Assembly (NCBI GenBank): GCA_905250025.1
Contig: CAJNOJ010000382.1
Span: 22,253-86,252, forward strand
Source: Adineta ricciae
Lineage: Eukaryota; Rotifera; Eurotatoria; Adinetida; Adinetidae
Reading direction: 5' to 3'
Length of the DNA: 64,000 nucleotides
The notes below the pieces were generated by a model. It did not search any database. It was not told the DNA's origin and worked only from the letters and a program-made list of their open reading frames with translations. Position numbers and translations under genes: made by a program. This document shows, piece after piece, positions 1 to 9,754 of this stretch. The first letter of the stretch is position 1; every line of letters begins with the position of its first letter.

Positions 1-1688
1 AAATCTTCGATTATCTCGATGGCATTGAACTCTTCCGAATCTTTCCTCATCTTAATTCACGTTTTACCGAACTCCTCTCGTTCTACTCACGCTATTATGA
101 TTTCAATTTTCAATCGATCACCAAGAACGAAATGGATTTGGTTTGTCAGGAATCATTTCGGGAGAATGTTTGGAAAATCTCCTCATTGACACTTTCCGAT
201 GATGATGATACGCCCTACCAGACTGAATTATTTTTCTCCTATAGATTACCTTTTCATAATTTCTTTTCATTACGATCGTTGTCTTTATATCATATCCGTT
301 CTAAAGTGGCATTCTATTGGTTATTATCAAACTTAAGGTTTTTTCCGCATTTCAACTACTTAAAAATCGATCAAATCGATATTGATCGACAGGATATTTA
401 TCCTTATTGTTACTCAATTTGGTCCCTGTTCGCTCTTACCGACCTTTACATATCCGATCCGAACCTTTTTCTCGATTATTTCTTGTACAATCTCGACATA
501 TCTGTATCTCTTAAGCGCCTACATCTATTGGAAATTTCGTTTCTTCCAACTGAATTCGAAACTTTACTCAAACATTCACCGTCCGTAGAAGAATTAACAA
601 TCGAAATCTACCAAGATTTGGATGACGATGATCTTTCCATTGACGCGGATTTGCAAAGCACTCTTCCATTAATAACAATCCTAAATCTAAAATTTACCGG
701 CTATTTCAGTGGATTAGATCATATTCTTCGATTAACACCACATGTACTCAAATTACACATCGAATTATTCAATCAGAAAATCGATGGCTATCAATGGCAA
801 GACTTGATTTGTAAACATTTACTGCACTTGTCAGATTTTCATTTAAAAATGTCGTTTTACTTGACAATGGACTACGATCTTGAAATGGAAGTCGATGAAT
901 TAGTTGAATCGTATCAGAGATCCTATTGGACTTTACAACGGCAACTGCATTTTCGTTGCCTATCCAATCTTGAATATAACAATTCGGAAGAGCAGTATTT
1001 CGTTCTGTTCTATAGTTTACCATACGTATTCGATGCATTCAAATATATCAAACCTGTTTACTCGAAGTCGACGTATAATTTTCAAGCCATCGAATGTGAA
1101 TCATATGACACCGTTCGCATTCTCTGTCTGGTTCCCGATGACGACAAACCTACTGATGAAATCGATGAAAGAATTCAATTTTCCAACCTTCGCCATCTTG
1201 TTATTGGTTATACATTCAAATATCTCGATATTTTCTGTCCAAAATTGAACTTTCTAACAATCCTCGACATTCAGTATCTCGATGGTCAAGTTCGATCGCA
1301 TGTGCAAACGTTACTCAATCGTGCACCTCGGTTACAAACGATCATTTTCAATAAGAATAACTGGTCGTTTTTTTTCCTTGCAAGTAATTCTGTTCGACGT
1401 CTGTCTATTCGAGATGGAATCTATTACAACATTCAACAATGCGAGCAACTATGTTCTTCTTCATTGTTTCAACAATGTCAAGTTTTAGAAATCAATCTTC
1501 AGAAGAAAACAAGTGTAGTCGATCTCATCAATCGAATAACGTGTCTACGAACACTAATTTTCCAGTGTCAATGCGAACAATGGAAAGAAAGTCCGACGAA
1601 ATTAGAAACATGGTTTAAACATTATTTACCATCGCGGTATTTGATTAAGCGAGACGAATTCGGATCGTTTCGACTGTCGCTACAGTAA
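1..1688 (+). CDS. F-box protein with LRR-like repeats, 5' end cut by window start
   Basis: The reading frame is open from base 3 to the stop at 1688, so the gene enters from outside the window. The first residues (EIFDYLDGIELFRIF) are the second half of an F-box, and copy B at 38476 shows the complete domain. The rest, about 520 residues, is rich in Leu, Asp and aromatic residues with irregular leucine-repeat spacing (RHLVIGYTFKYLDIF, LNFLTILDIQYL), as in bdelloid F-box/LRR-like proteins. F-box proteins are normally substrate adaptors of SCF ubiquitin ligases through Skp1; the substrate is unknown here. AATAAA at 1732-1737 lies 44 bases after the stop and is a likely poly(A) signal; copy B has lost it. 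No intron is visible. Family is clear, function inferred. Confidence 0.85.
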   Translation, partial: IFDYLDGIELFRIFPHLNSRFTELLSFYSRYYDFNFQSITKNEMDLVCQESFRENVWKISSLTLSDDDDTPYQTELFFSYRLPFHNFFSLRSLSLYHIRSKVAFYWLLSNLRFFPHFNYLKIDQIDIDRQDIYPYCYSIWSLFALTDLYISDPNLFLDYFLYNLDISVSLKRLHLLEISFLPTEFETLLKHSPSVEELTIEIYQDLDDDDLSIDADLQSTLPLITILNLKFTGYFSGLDHILRLTPHVLKLHIELFNQKIDGYQWQDLICKHLLHLSDFHLKMSFYLTMDYDLEMEVDELVESYQRSYWTLQRQLHFRCLSNLEYNNSEEQYFVLFYSLPYVFDAFKYIKPVYSKSTYNFQAIECESYDTVRILCLVPDDDKPTDEIDERIQFSNLRHLVIGYTFKYLDIFCPKLNFLTILDIQYLDGQVRSHVQTLLNRAPRLQTIIFNKNNWSFFFLASNSVRRLSIRDGIYYNIQQCEQLCSSSLFQQCQVLEINLQKKTSVVDLINRITCLRTLIFQCQCEQWKESPTKLETWFKHYLPSRYLIKRDEFGSFRLSLQ

Positions 1689-1759
1689 AAACAGTCCGCC
1701 CTTTTTTGTTTTGTACACATTGCATGACAGGAATAAATTATTTTGTTAAAAGTTTCTTG

Positions 1760-1767
1760 TATATAAG
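1760..1767 (+). promoter_or_regulatory. Candidate TATA box of the Cys-rich secreted protein gene
   Basis: TATATAAG ends 26 bases before the ATG at 1794 and is conserved at 40375-40382 in copy B, whereas neighbouring bases differ. If used, the 5' UTR would be very short. It sits only 72 bases after the stop of the F-box gene, so promoter and upstream 3' UTR overlap. Motif only; no transcript evidence. Confidence 0.35.
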
Positions 1768-1793
1768 AGACGGTGCGTTGATCGTATGTAGAA

Positions 1794-2747
1794 ATGACGG
1801 TGCTCTTCGTATTCTTCTGTATGTTGATACTTCGTTGTCAGAGTTTCATGAATATCGATCAATTTATGATGACGAACGAGACAAAAAGTCGAATGAACCT
1901 GACTTGTCTCTATTCCAATTATATGGTTACAGATTGTGAGTATTGCGTATACCAATATTATAGTTATGGATCGAACATCGAAGTCATTCAGGATTTTATT
2001 CAAATAACAAATACGTATAAAAGTTTCGCCGAACGATGCAATGGCTTTTCGAATCAAACTGATATTGGATATGGTAATTGTTCACCGTTGTCATATGAAA
2101 CATTTAATACATCGATCTTATGTATTTGTGCAACGAATTTATGTAATCATGATCTTGATTCGTGCCGATTTTCAGTTCAGAATCAAACACAATCAAATTC
2201 TGCACCAGTAAGTTTACCAGCATTGCTTCCTCGACTGCAGACATCGATTTCTTGTGTCAATTCATTGTTTTCTCAAACTGATACTGTCAATACGACTTAT
2301 TATTGTGCCAATTCGCACTCTCCTTATATCAATTTGACCGCATGCATTGAATATTATCGTGCAAATACAGTTTTATGTGTTCTTATACTTCAAGGCAATG
2401 GAACTTTGGCGGTCGGATTATCCGAAGACGAATATCGATTGATTCTGCTTGCAAATATCCAAAATATTCACTATTTTGATCAGTATTCCGGTGTAAGTGT
2501 AGCATATAATCAAAGTTCATCATACTTTTATGTGATTTACAAGCAAATAATTGATTCAAGTAACGAAACGTATATTCAACAAGTATGCTTTTGTGCCCAA
2601 GATAATTGCACGTCAAATATGACAAGCTGTCTTAATGCAAATCGATCATTAACCGTTACCAATAATGGTCAGAGTAATCGTTTTCTTTCTGAAGAAAATC
2701 AGATTAATATATACTTATTCATTTTCTTCTATTTCTTTTTTTATTAA
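1794..2747 (+). CDS. Secreted Cys-rich protein, Ly6-like motifs, possible GPI anchor
   Basis: The 317-residue product starts with a hydrophobic signal peptide (residues 1-17) and ends with a very hydrophobic tail after NQIN, consistent with a GPI-attachment signal or a C-terminal membrane anchor. Two halves each end in a similar Cys cluster: CICATNLCNHDLDSC (about 110-124) and CFCAQDNCTSNMTSC (about 265-279). The LCN-type ending resembles Ly6/uPAR three-finger domains, although the fold is not certain. There are many N-glycosylation sequons. The ATG is the first after the TATA-like site; AATAAA follows at 2767. It is probably a cell-surface glycoprotein. No ligand or role can be read from the sequence. 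Confidence 0.7.
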   Translation: MTVLFVFFCMLILRCQSFMNIDQFMMTNETKSRMNLTCLYSNYMVTDCEYCVYQYYSYGSNIEVIQDFIQITNTYKSFAERCNGFSNQTDIGYGNCSPLSYETFNTSILCICATNLCNHDLDSCRFSVQNQTQSNSAPVSLPALLPRLQTSISCVNSLFSQTDTVNTTYYCANSHSPYINLTACIEYYRANTVLCVLILQGNGTLAVGLSEDEYRLILLANIQNIHYFDQYSGVSVAYNQSSSYFYVIYKQIIDSSNETYIQQVCFCAQDNCTSNMTSCLNANRSLTVTNNGQSNRFLSEENQINIYLFIFFYFFFY

Positions 2748-4390
2748 GTGATTTAGATTTCTTTTCAATAAAACTACCCATGAAACTATCTTGAGGATGC
2801 GTGAGAGTGCATTAGGTGTGTACGATATTCTGTTCATTTTTCGTTACGTGTGAACTAGTGCACTATCAAATATGTTATAAAACAATCGATGGTTCGTATA
2901 AAATAATAGAGTCGGATACAAAATAACGCTCTCCTGAACCTTGAGAAAAGGTTTTGTAGGATAATACGAAAATATTAGGGTTCTCATTTTGTAAACTTGA
3001 AGCATTTTCAGAAGATATAGAATGCAGAGATGGATGACATGTGATGTGCGTATATATGTGCACATTAGTAGGTTCAATATATGTTTGTATATTCGAAGGA
3101 AAACTTCAACATGCATATTACGAAATAATCTATATTAACAACCGGATTGCACTTTTATTCCATCAGAGGATACTTTTTTGAAATAGTGGATCGTTGACGA
3201 TTTATATGAGAGGGATGCAAGACAGAGATGTCGATATCGTAGTATTCAGATTAACGATTATTACATGTCTGGAAACTAGGGAAACAGTTATAAAGAGAAA
3301 AGGTTTAGATATCGTGCAAGAATCACTACAGCGCGTATAGATAAGAAAATTAATCATTTTCTATATTATAATGTGTTGTTTTATTGAAACAGTTGAAAAA
3401 CAGCTTTTGTCATCAATCATCGCTTATTGCTAAACATTTGCTAAAGTCACGAAGGCATGTGTGAACGTTTTCAATATGAACGGATGAAAATCAAATGTTG
3501 TTAAAACGATCTATTATACCTGTTTTCTATAAAAATGCACTGAAGGTACAAAGTCTCAATAGATTTATTCAGTCTGTTTCGTTCATTTTCTTGGGCTCAC
3601 TCAGATAGATATTCTATCAACATACGAGAAACAATACTTTATATTCTTCTAAGTTATCAAGAACTCTTTAGGTGTTTTCTTAAAAAATCTGGTTTTCTAA
3701 TTTCATATTTATGTATCTAAGAAAAAGCGTTTCTTTGTTGTCCCCGTAATAGTTGTCATCCCCAAACTTTGTTCAGATTCGAAATAAAGATCAAAAGAAA
3801 GCGAACACAATTGTTAGAAGTTGAAGGTTCACGTGAGGCTCTATCTGATTTGCATACATTTTCATTCAGACTGATTTTCATGAGATTCGAGAAAGTTACC
3901 AATCCATTACCCTGAGCTTTTATATATCTATTTGCTCAAATGCTATAGAATTGGAGTACTTAGAAGTAAGGATCACAAACCTTTTGTATTGAGATATCTA
4001 AATGAACGTTAGAAAATGTACATAGGAAAGACTTGATTGTATAGAAAAGCGCAAATATGTAAATGTATATAAATTAAAACTTAGCTTCTGGTATCTCACG
4101 AATGTGTGTGAACTGAAATGAGCGCGTAAGTATAATTCGTCCACTCATCAATGTTTACATATCTTACTTCCTTCATCTAAAACAGTACCCACGTCCTATC
4201 TATTTCCAACCACTTGCACGTGGCACATAAAAGTTGTCTTTATTGATCATTTAGTACACAATCAATGTAAAAAAATAAGAAGGTTCGAGGCATTTTTTAT
4301 TTACGTCTTTTTCAGGCTGTTAAATAACGAGTGCATTGCAATTTATGAAATACATATATATTTACTGCTGTTGAAAGCGAACAAGTCTCA
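2748..4390. other. Intergenic, 1.6 kb, no gene recognised
   Basis: AT-rich sequence with no convincing open frame. It aligns to 41363-42962 in copy B but with many substitutions and indels, clearly more diverged than the flanking exons. Short ORFs here are not conserved between copies. It ends with the upstream region of the membrane protein gene at 4391. Confidence 0.6.
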
Positions 4391-5718
4391 ATGAATCTAC
4401 GGACCTTGTCAAAGCGTTATTTGCATCAAACCAGAATCTCTTTGAGTGAATTAAATTTCTTTTCAACTGAAGAAGACGAAGATACACATGAACTGCATAA
4501 TCAAACGCTTTCAACACGTATATATTTAATCTTATTAGTAGTGTCCGTGTTTGGCCTTTTGATCTATACATTGACTGTACCCATTACAGAAACAATCGTT
4601 ATCAAACAACCCTTCTATCATCAATATCAAAAACTCATATATGAACAACATAATCTTCAATGTCAATGCAAACAAACTTCGATCACTTTTGATGAATTTG
4701 TCGATTTGCAGCCGCACTATCATCCTGTTTGCACGTCAGACTTCATAAGTGATCAATGGCTTGACTTTCTAAGCAATATAAGTCAATTACCTCATCTAAG
4801 TGTCATCGATTTTCGTCGAACAGCAGTTTATTCGTTTCAATTTCTTCAACATTTATGTAAATTTGCTGAAACAAATATCGATCAATTTGTTCAACAGCAA
4901 TTCAAGTCTCGATCGTATATCAGTTATCATTTAAAGGGTAATGATATATTTCAAGAAGAAATTCGTTCATATGTTGATAAATTGATTGAGACAGAAGAAG
5001 TCAATTTTGTACAATTAATTCGAATATTTTCTGATTTTATACATTCGCAAGGCTTGGTATCCACATTATCTACGAATATTGTTCACTACAGAAATATACC
5101 ATCAGTTGTTACGTCAGACGTAGAGAATTTGCTTACATATTATCGTGATAGGAAATATTATGATAAGAAAACACATACGAATTGCCGATGTTTTTTTTTC
5201 AAATGTATTCAAGAATATGAAATTCGAGATTTACAAACTTCTAGCATTCTCTTTACAATTCCAAACTTTTACACAGGCTGTTTCATAGTTGATTCTTTAC
5301 TTGACTCAAGTCTCATATGTTTCTATAACCAAACATGTATCAAAGAATTAACATTTCATCTCAATTCTTCATTATCTATCACTACGATTAATTTGTCACG
5401 ATCATTCTCAAAAATAAATCAAACAGTCTACGAACTTGCAAGTCATCTAATGATTAACGAATGGAACACAACTACTTATTTTCACAAATACTATGACCTT
5501 TGTCAACCATTCCAATGCATATATACATATGAACATCGATTTGTTATATCTTATGTGATTACAACATTGTGGAGTGCTATTGGTGGTTTGGTAACTATCT
5601 TTCGAGTGTTAGTGCCAAATGTTGTAAAACTGATTAGAAAAAGAAGAAATGATACTAATGAAAGTAAGTTTTCGATTTGCTGGTAAATCAATAACTAATC
5701 TTTTCCATAGAAAAGTGA
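4391..5718 (+). CDS. Membrane protein with Cys-rich ectodomain, tandem paralogue 1
   Basis: Proposed exons are 4391-5663 and 5711-5718, giving 426 residues. The 47-nt intron (GTAAGT...TAG) leaves a final exon of eight bases that ends Lys-Lys-stop; without splicing the frame would run to 5686. Copy B gives the same 426 residues with a longer intron, which supports the model. Topology: short cytosolic N-terminus, TM helix at about 42-62, a Cys-containing ectodomain (QCQCKQTSI, HPVCTSDF, DLCQPFQCIYTYEHRF), and a C-terminal TM helix at about 385-410 followed by a basic tail. It is the first of three head-to-tail paralogues (5883, 7629). I recognise the family as bdelloid-type and lineage-expanded, but no function is known to me. 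Confidence 0.75.
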
Positions 5719-5882
5719 AAAGAACTGTTGGAATTCGATAGACTGAGAAGTGTAGATTCTGTTCTTGAGCTTTGGATTTAATGATATTTATTCCACTGAC
5801 AGAAACTAAAATATTAAAGTATAAAATGATTGCTTCTCTATTTTCTATACGATGTAATTTTGCTTAAAATTTGTGCAAATAG

Positions 5883-7283
5883 ATGATAACTCGGAGTGAA
5901 TTTCTATAGTTCACATTGATCTTGTTCTATTTTGTGCTTCTTTTAGAGATTTCCAAGCGCCGTTGGTTGGTTGGACAACTCAAATCCGTTAACTTATTTA
6001 AATCGACTCCACCATCCACCGATTTCGAAGTAGTTTATCTTGAAATTATTTCAACGTATATTTATATTTTCGTTTTTCTTGTCTCACTCATTCTCCTAAC
6101 AATCTATACAGCAGTCCTGCCACAAAAAGTCACAATTACAGTGTCTTCGCCATCTATCAAAGAATATGAACATCTAAATGTTCACCATGCTGATACTCTT
6201 ACGTGTGAATGTACACAGATTTCTATTGATTTACAAACATTTATCGAAATAACACCTAAATATCACCAAATCTGTTCAAGTGTCTATATAACAGACATAT
6301 GGTACCAATATTTAATTAGTCGTGCTGAGAATGTTTCATCAGGAATTCTTTATACTGCAGATGATTTTCCGACAGCTATCGGACCAGCTGTCTTTCGTAT
6401 GCTTGAAGCATTTTGCAAGTTGAGCCAGGAAAACGTTCAAACCAAGTTAAACAATCTGAAATTATCCACTTATATTACAAAAGAAGTCGTACGAAGGACA
6501 GTTTTTGTTGCACAACAAAGTCATACTGTCGAATTATTCAAACTTGATCAACATCTGACGAACGCTTTATCAATGGAAATGTTTGCAGAAATGATACAAT
6601 GGAACTCTCTATATTCCTACATGCAAATAAACTATTCGCCATATCTGCGATACCCTCCATGGTCAGTGCATATGGGATTTTCCTATGCTGATAAATGTTT
6701 ATGTATACTCCAATACAGACGCTGCTTTATCCCTGCGACCATTGCAGCTCTTGAGCCAAATAAGACTAGTGTATATGGATCTTTTTGGCCTGTACCAGGA
6801 ATTTTCGGCGGATGTTATCCATATTTTGGTACGTTACCGTCTACTTTAGTCTGTCTGTATAATAAGTCATGTTTATCTGGATTAATATACTATCTTCGAC
6901 CGACGTTTGAATTGAATATCACTGTACTAAAAGAACATTCGCCTCCATCGATATTCAATTCAACAACGAGAATTATTGAATTAATCCAAGAGTCAATGAT
7001 CGAGCATTGGCAAATAATCATTAGTTATGAGCAATATTATGAAAAATGTAAACCAAAGCAATGTACTTATACATATGTAAAACGATTTTTGATTACTTAT
7101 GTTATTTCAATAATTCTGGGTGTTATCGGTGGTTTATCTTGGTCACTAAGATTAATTGTACCATATTCAGTGAAATTAATAAGAAAACTATGGATCAAGA
7201 TAAGATATGAAGATGATCAGAATCAAGATGACATAAGTACGTTTACGACTTATCTAAAAGTATTATTCCTTCATATCACATAA
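5883..7283 (+). CDS. Membrane protein with Cys-rich ectodomain, tandem paralogue 2
   Basis: No ATG exists in the long frame upstream of its conserved start. I place the start at 5883 in a 13-base first exon (5883-5895, Met-Ile-Thr-Arg plus one base), then a 51-nt intron (GTGAAT...TTTTAG) and exon 2 from 5947. The predicted beginning MITRKISKRRWLVGQL is preserved in copy B. The product has 449 residues: N-terminal TM (about 40-60), ectodomain with CECTQISI, HQICSSVY and EKCKPKQCTYTYVKRF, and C-terminal TM with a Gly-Gly turn. A strong donor (GTACGT at 7237; GTAAGT in copy B) near the end may add another short terminal exon as in paralogue 1, so the C-terminus is uncertain. Confidence 0.7.
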
Positions 7284-7628
7284 AACGATCTTGAAGCATT
7301 CGGAACGTGACCGCAGTTCTGTTCAGAAAAAAACGCTATTCGATTCATCTTTTTATAACATATGCTTAGTATATTTTATGGTACAATGTTATTTGGAAAG
7401 TTTCACCTCCCTAATTGCCTTCTGTAGTATTCTAGCTAAGTATAGAATAAATATCATGGTATTTTGAAACGGCATGAAACTAATACATGCATATGAGCAT
7501 ACAAGTAAATACTAACTCTACAGCTTTTCTGAACTTTGATATTTTTATTATCGATGGGGAGGAAAATCATATAAATTTTTCTTCTATTCAAAGGTTCTGA
7601 CGTTCGGCTGGACATACTATGTTTAAGG
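7284..7628. other. Intergenic between paralogues 2 and 3
   Basis: About 345 bases, AT-rich. TTCAG followed by seven A (near 7325-7333) could be the acceptor of an extra terminal exon of paralogue 2; otherwise nothing is recognised. Confidence 0.5.
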
Positions 7629-8963
7629 ATGACTAGATTCGCTAAAAATTTCAATTTATTCAAACCTTTATCCAAACGGCCACCATCTGTACCGGTATTA
7701 GAATGTGAAAAGCAGTTACAATTGAAACAACAGCTTTTGTCAACGCGCGTCTACATCATTTTCTTATTTTTCTTTACAACTGCACTTATTCTTTACACAT
7801 CTTTACGCTATAATGTGGAAATGAGAAGATTCTCTGTGTCATCGTACTCTGACTATCAAAACTTATCAGTTCAGTTTCGGGCGAGTTCATTATCTTGTCC
7901 ATGCACGATCATCAGTAATGAATATTCGAATTTCATCTCAATTGCATCTAAAGCATTGCATCCAGTCGATGTTAGTCCCTTATTTGATCCAAGATGGATA
8001 GGACTACAAATAAGTCTTACAAATGTACCCATTGAAGAAAATTTACCTTTGATTTTTGTGTACTATTTACAGTTCACAAAAAATCTCTGCTTTATTGCCA
8101 GAACTTTTGCTCAGGCGAGAATTGAACGTTTTCTATCTACATTCTATACAACATCATTTTTAACTGACAAAAAGCACTTCGAGAAAGATCTCGAACTACA
8201 AGTAGACCGATTTATACAGTTACTTGCATCGCAATACAAACATCTAATAGAAGTAAGTCGTGCAATGATATCCTCAAATAGCCTATTACCTGCAGTTCAA
8301 ACAAATTACGAATGGGATCTGATCCGAACGCCAAATAATCAAAGTGGAATGCCGTACATATCAGACATTCTATACATAAATAAGAAATGGAAGAAATATC
8401 GTAATCAAACGTATTCGTGTCAAATACCATCGAAATTCTATAAAAAGCAACTATATTTTCCAAGAACGAAAATCCCTGTGCCTGGAATGTATCTTAGTTG
8501 TTATCTCATTGACGGTCTCCTTCAATCCACACTTGAATGTTTTTTCAATATCAACTGTCTTGAATTACTAAGAATTCATATGTTTTCACAATACAACATA
8601 TCGGCAGGCAAGTTTGACGAACCATCAAATTCATCTTTGTACCGAGCGAATTCAACAGTGCAAGAATTAATAGACATATTGTTTGTTGCAGAATGGTCTG
8701 TTAATATTACTTATTCATCATATTACGACAAATGTCAACCAAAAGAATGTCATTACGCAGTTATAAAAAAGTTTCAATTATCTTATGTAATGGCGATAAC
8801 GTGTAGTATTTTGAGCGGTTCACTCAAAGCATTGCCGATAGTTATTCCTCTACTAGTTAAAATTTGCTTTAAATTATGGAAATATAGGAAAGTTAGACAC
8901 TGCTTTCGACGACAAGGAAACAATAATCGAATCAAGCCTGTGAAACCATCTTTATCGGCGTAA
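7629..8963 (+). CDS. Membrane protein, tandem paralogue 3
   Basis: Single open exon of 444 residues beginning MTRFAKNFNLFKPL, with the same architecture as its two upstream neighbours: cytosolic N-terminus, TM at about 40-58, ectodomain, C-terminal TM and basic tail. It keeps the CPCTIIS and DKCQPKECHYAVIKKF motifs, but where paralogues 1 and 2 have VCTS or ICSS after HP/HQ, this one reads HPVDVSP, so one ectodomain Cys is missing in both copies. That suggests a changed disulfide pattern and perhaps a diverged role. Unlike paralogue 1, the C-terminus needs no terminal micro-exon. Function unknown. Confidence 0.75.
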   Translation: MTRFAKNFNLFKPLSKRPPSVPVLECEKQLQLKQQLLSTRVYIIFLFFFTTALILYTSLRYNVEMRRFSVSSYSDYQNLSVQFRASSLSCPCTIISNEYSNFISIASKALHPVDVSPLFDPRWIGLQISLTNVPIEENLPLIFVYYLQFTKNLCFIARTFAQARIERFLSTFYTTSFLTDKKHFEKDLELQVDRFIQLLASQYKHLIEVSRAMISSNSLLPAVQTNYEWDLIRTPNNQSGMPYISDILYINKKWKKYRNQTYSCQIPSKFYKKQLYFPRTKIPVPGMYLSCYLIDGLLQSTLECFFNINCLELLRIHMFSQYNISAGKFDEPSNSSLYRANSTVQELIDILFVAEWSVNITYSSYYDKCQPKECHYAVIKKFQLSYVMAITCSILSGSLKALPIVIPLLVKICFKLWKYRKVRHCFRRQGNNNRIKPVKPSLSA

Positions 8964-9754
8964 TTTTCAGAGAACAATGCTTTATTCATTTGTTGTGATA
9001 CGTAATCGCATGCACTAATGAAAATATTCTTTTCCTATTCAAATACCAATTTGACCAATATTTATTATTAAAGATACAACAAAACTATCGTTCTAATTTT
9101 GTTTCAGTAGCAAGCTTCACATAAGTGATCATCAAAGAATTTAGATACTTAACGAACATTTCTATGTCGTAGATCGATTTCGAGTAAACTTTGTCAGTAG
9201 TGCATACATACCGTATAGTATAACGTAGTCCTATACTATATAACTGATAGATTTCAATGCTCAACAAGATTCTTCTTGGTGAAATTCAAAATGATCGTAT
9301 TGGCCGTCGATATTTTTCACTGATTGGCATCATGCGAAAATATCGAAAACTCCTCCGAATGTTTCATACTTTCAAATATGAAATACGATATCTACCGATA
9401 TTCATCCGTATAAGCCAACTGTGTAATTCCGGAATAGACTAGAAACAAAAGAAGGTTAGAGTAAGTGTCTTTGTAATCGCTATTCTTGGCTCGATAGCGA
9501 GACTTCTCATTCTTCAAATGATAAAGTCAATTGATAAACCTAAGTGGGAAGCGTAACCGACGGGAGTATCTTTTCTATAAAACAAATTTATAATGATCTT
9601 TATTACATTTAATAAGCGTATAGAATCATGCATAATACCAAAAATAAAGATTCAAATAAACTATTAACAAATGATAAAATAAAGACTTAATCTGGAAAAT
9701 GTTCTATTCGTTTGATATTCACTACGTATGAAATTAAAGACTGGTTTGTTGGTT
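8964..9754. other. Convergent intergenic region
   Basis: Lies between the 3' ends of paralogue 3 (plus) and the peptide transporter (minus). A 61-codon open frame at 9257-9442 is broken by an early stop in copy B (near 47998), so I do not call it a gene. Several AATAAA-like sites (for example near 9646) probably serve poly(A) addition on the plus strand. Nothing else is recognised. Confidence 0.55.

Noticed and set aside
2844-3116. 90-codon minus-strand frame in the 1.6 kb spacer
   Set aside because: The matching copy B sequence (41470-41720) has indels that destroy it.
5916-5946. Hydrophobic N-terminus ILFYFVLLL for membrane paralogue 2
   Set aside because: It starts with TTG and is the pyrimidine-rich end of an intron; the 13-base exon at 5883 gives a conserved ATG start in both copies.
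9257-9442. 61-codon plus-strand frame after the third membrane paralogue
   Set aside because: Copy B has an early stop at the matching place and the residues are not conserved, so it is not a gene.
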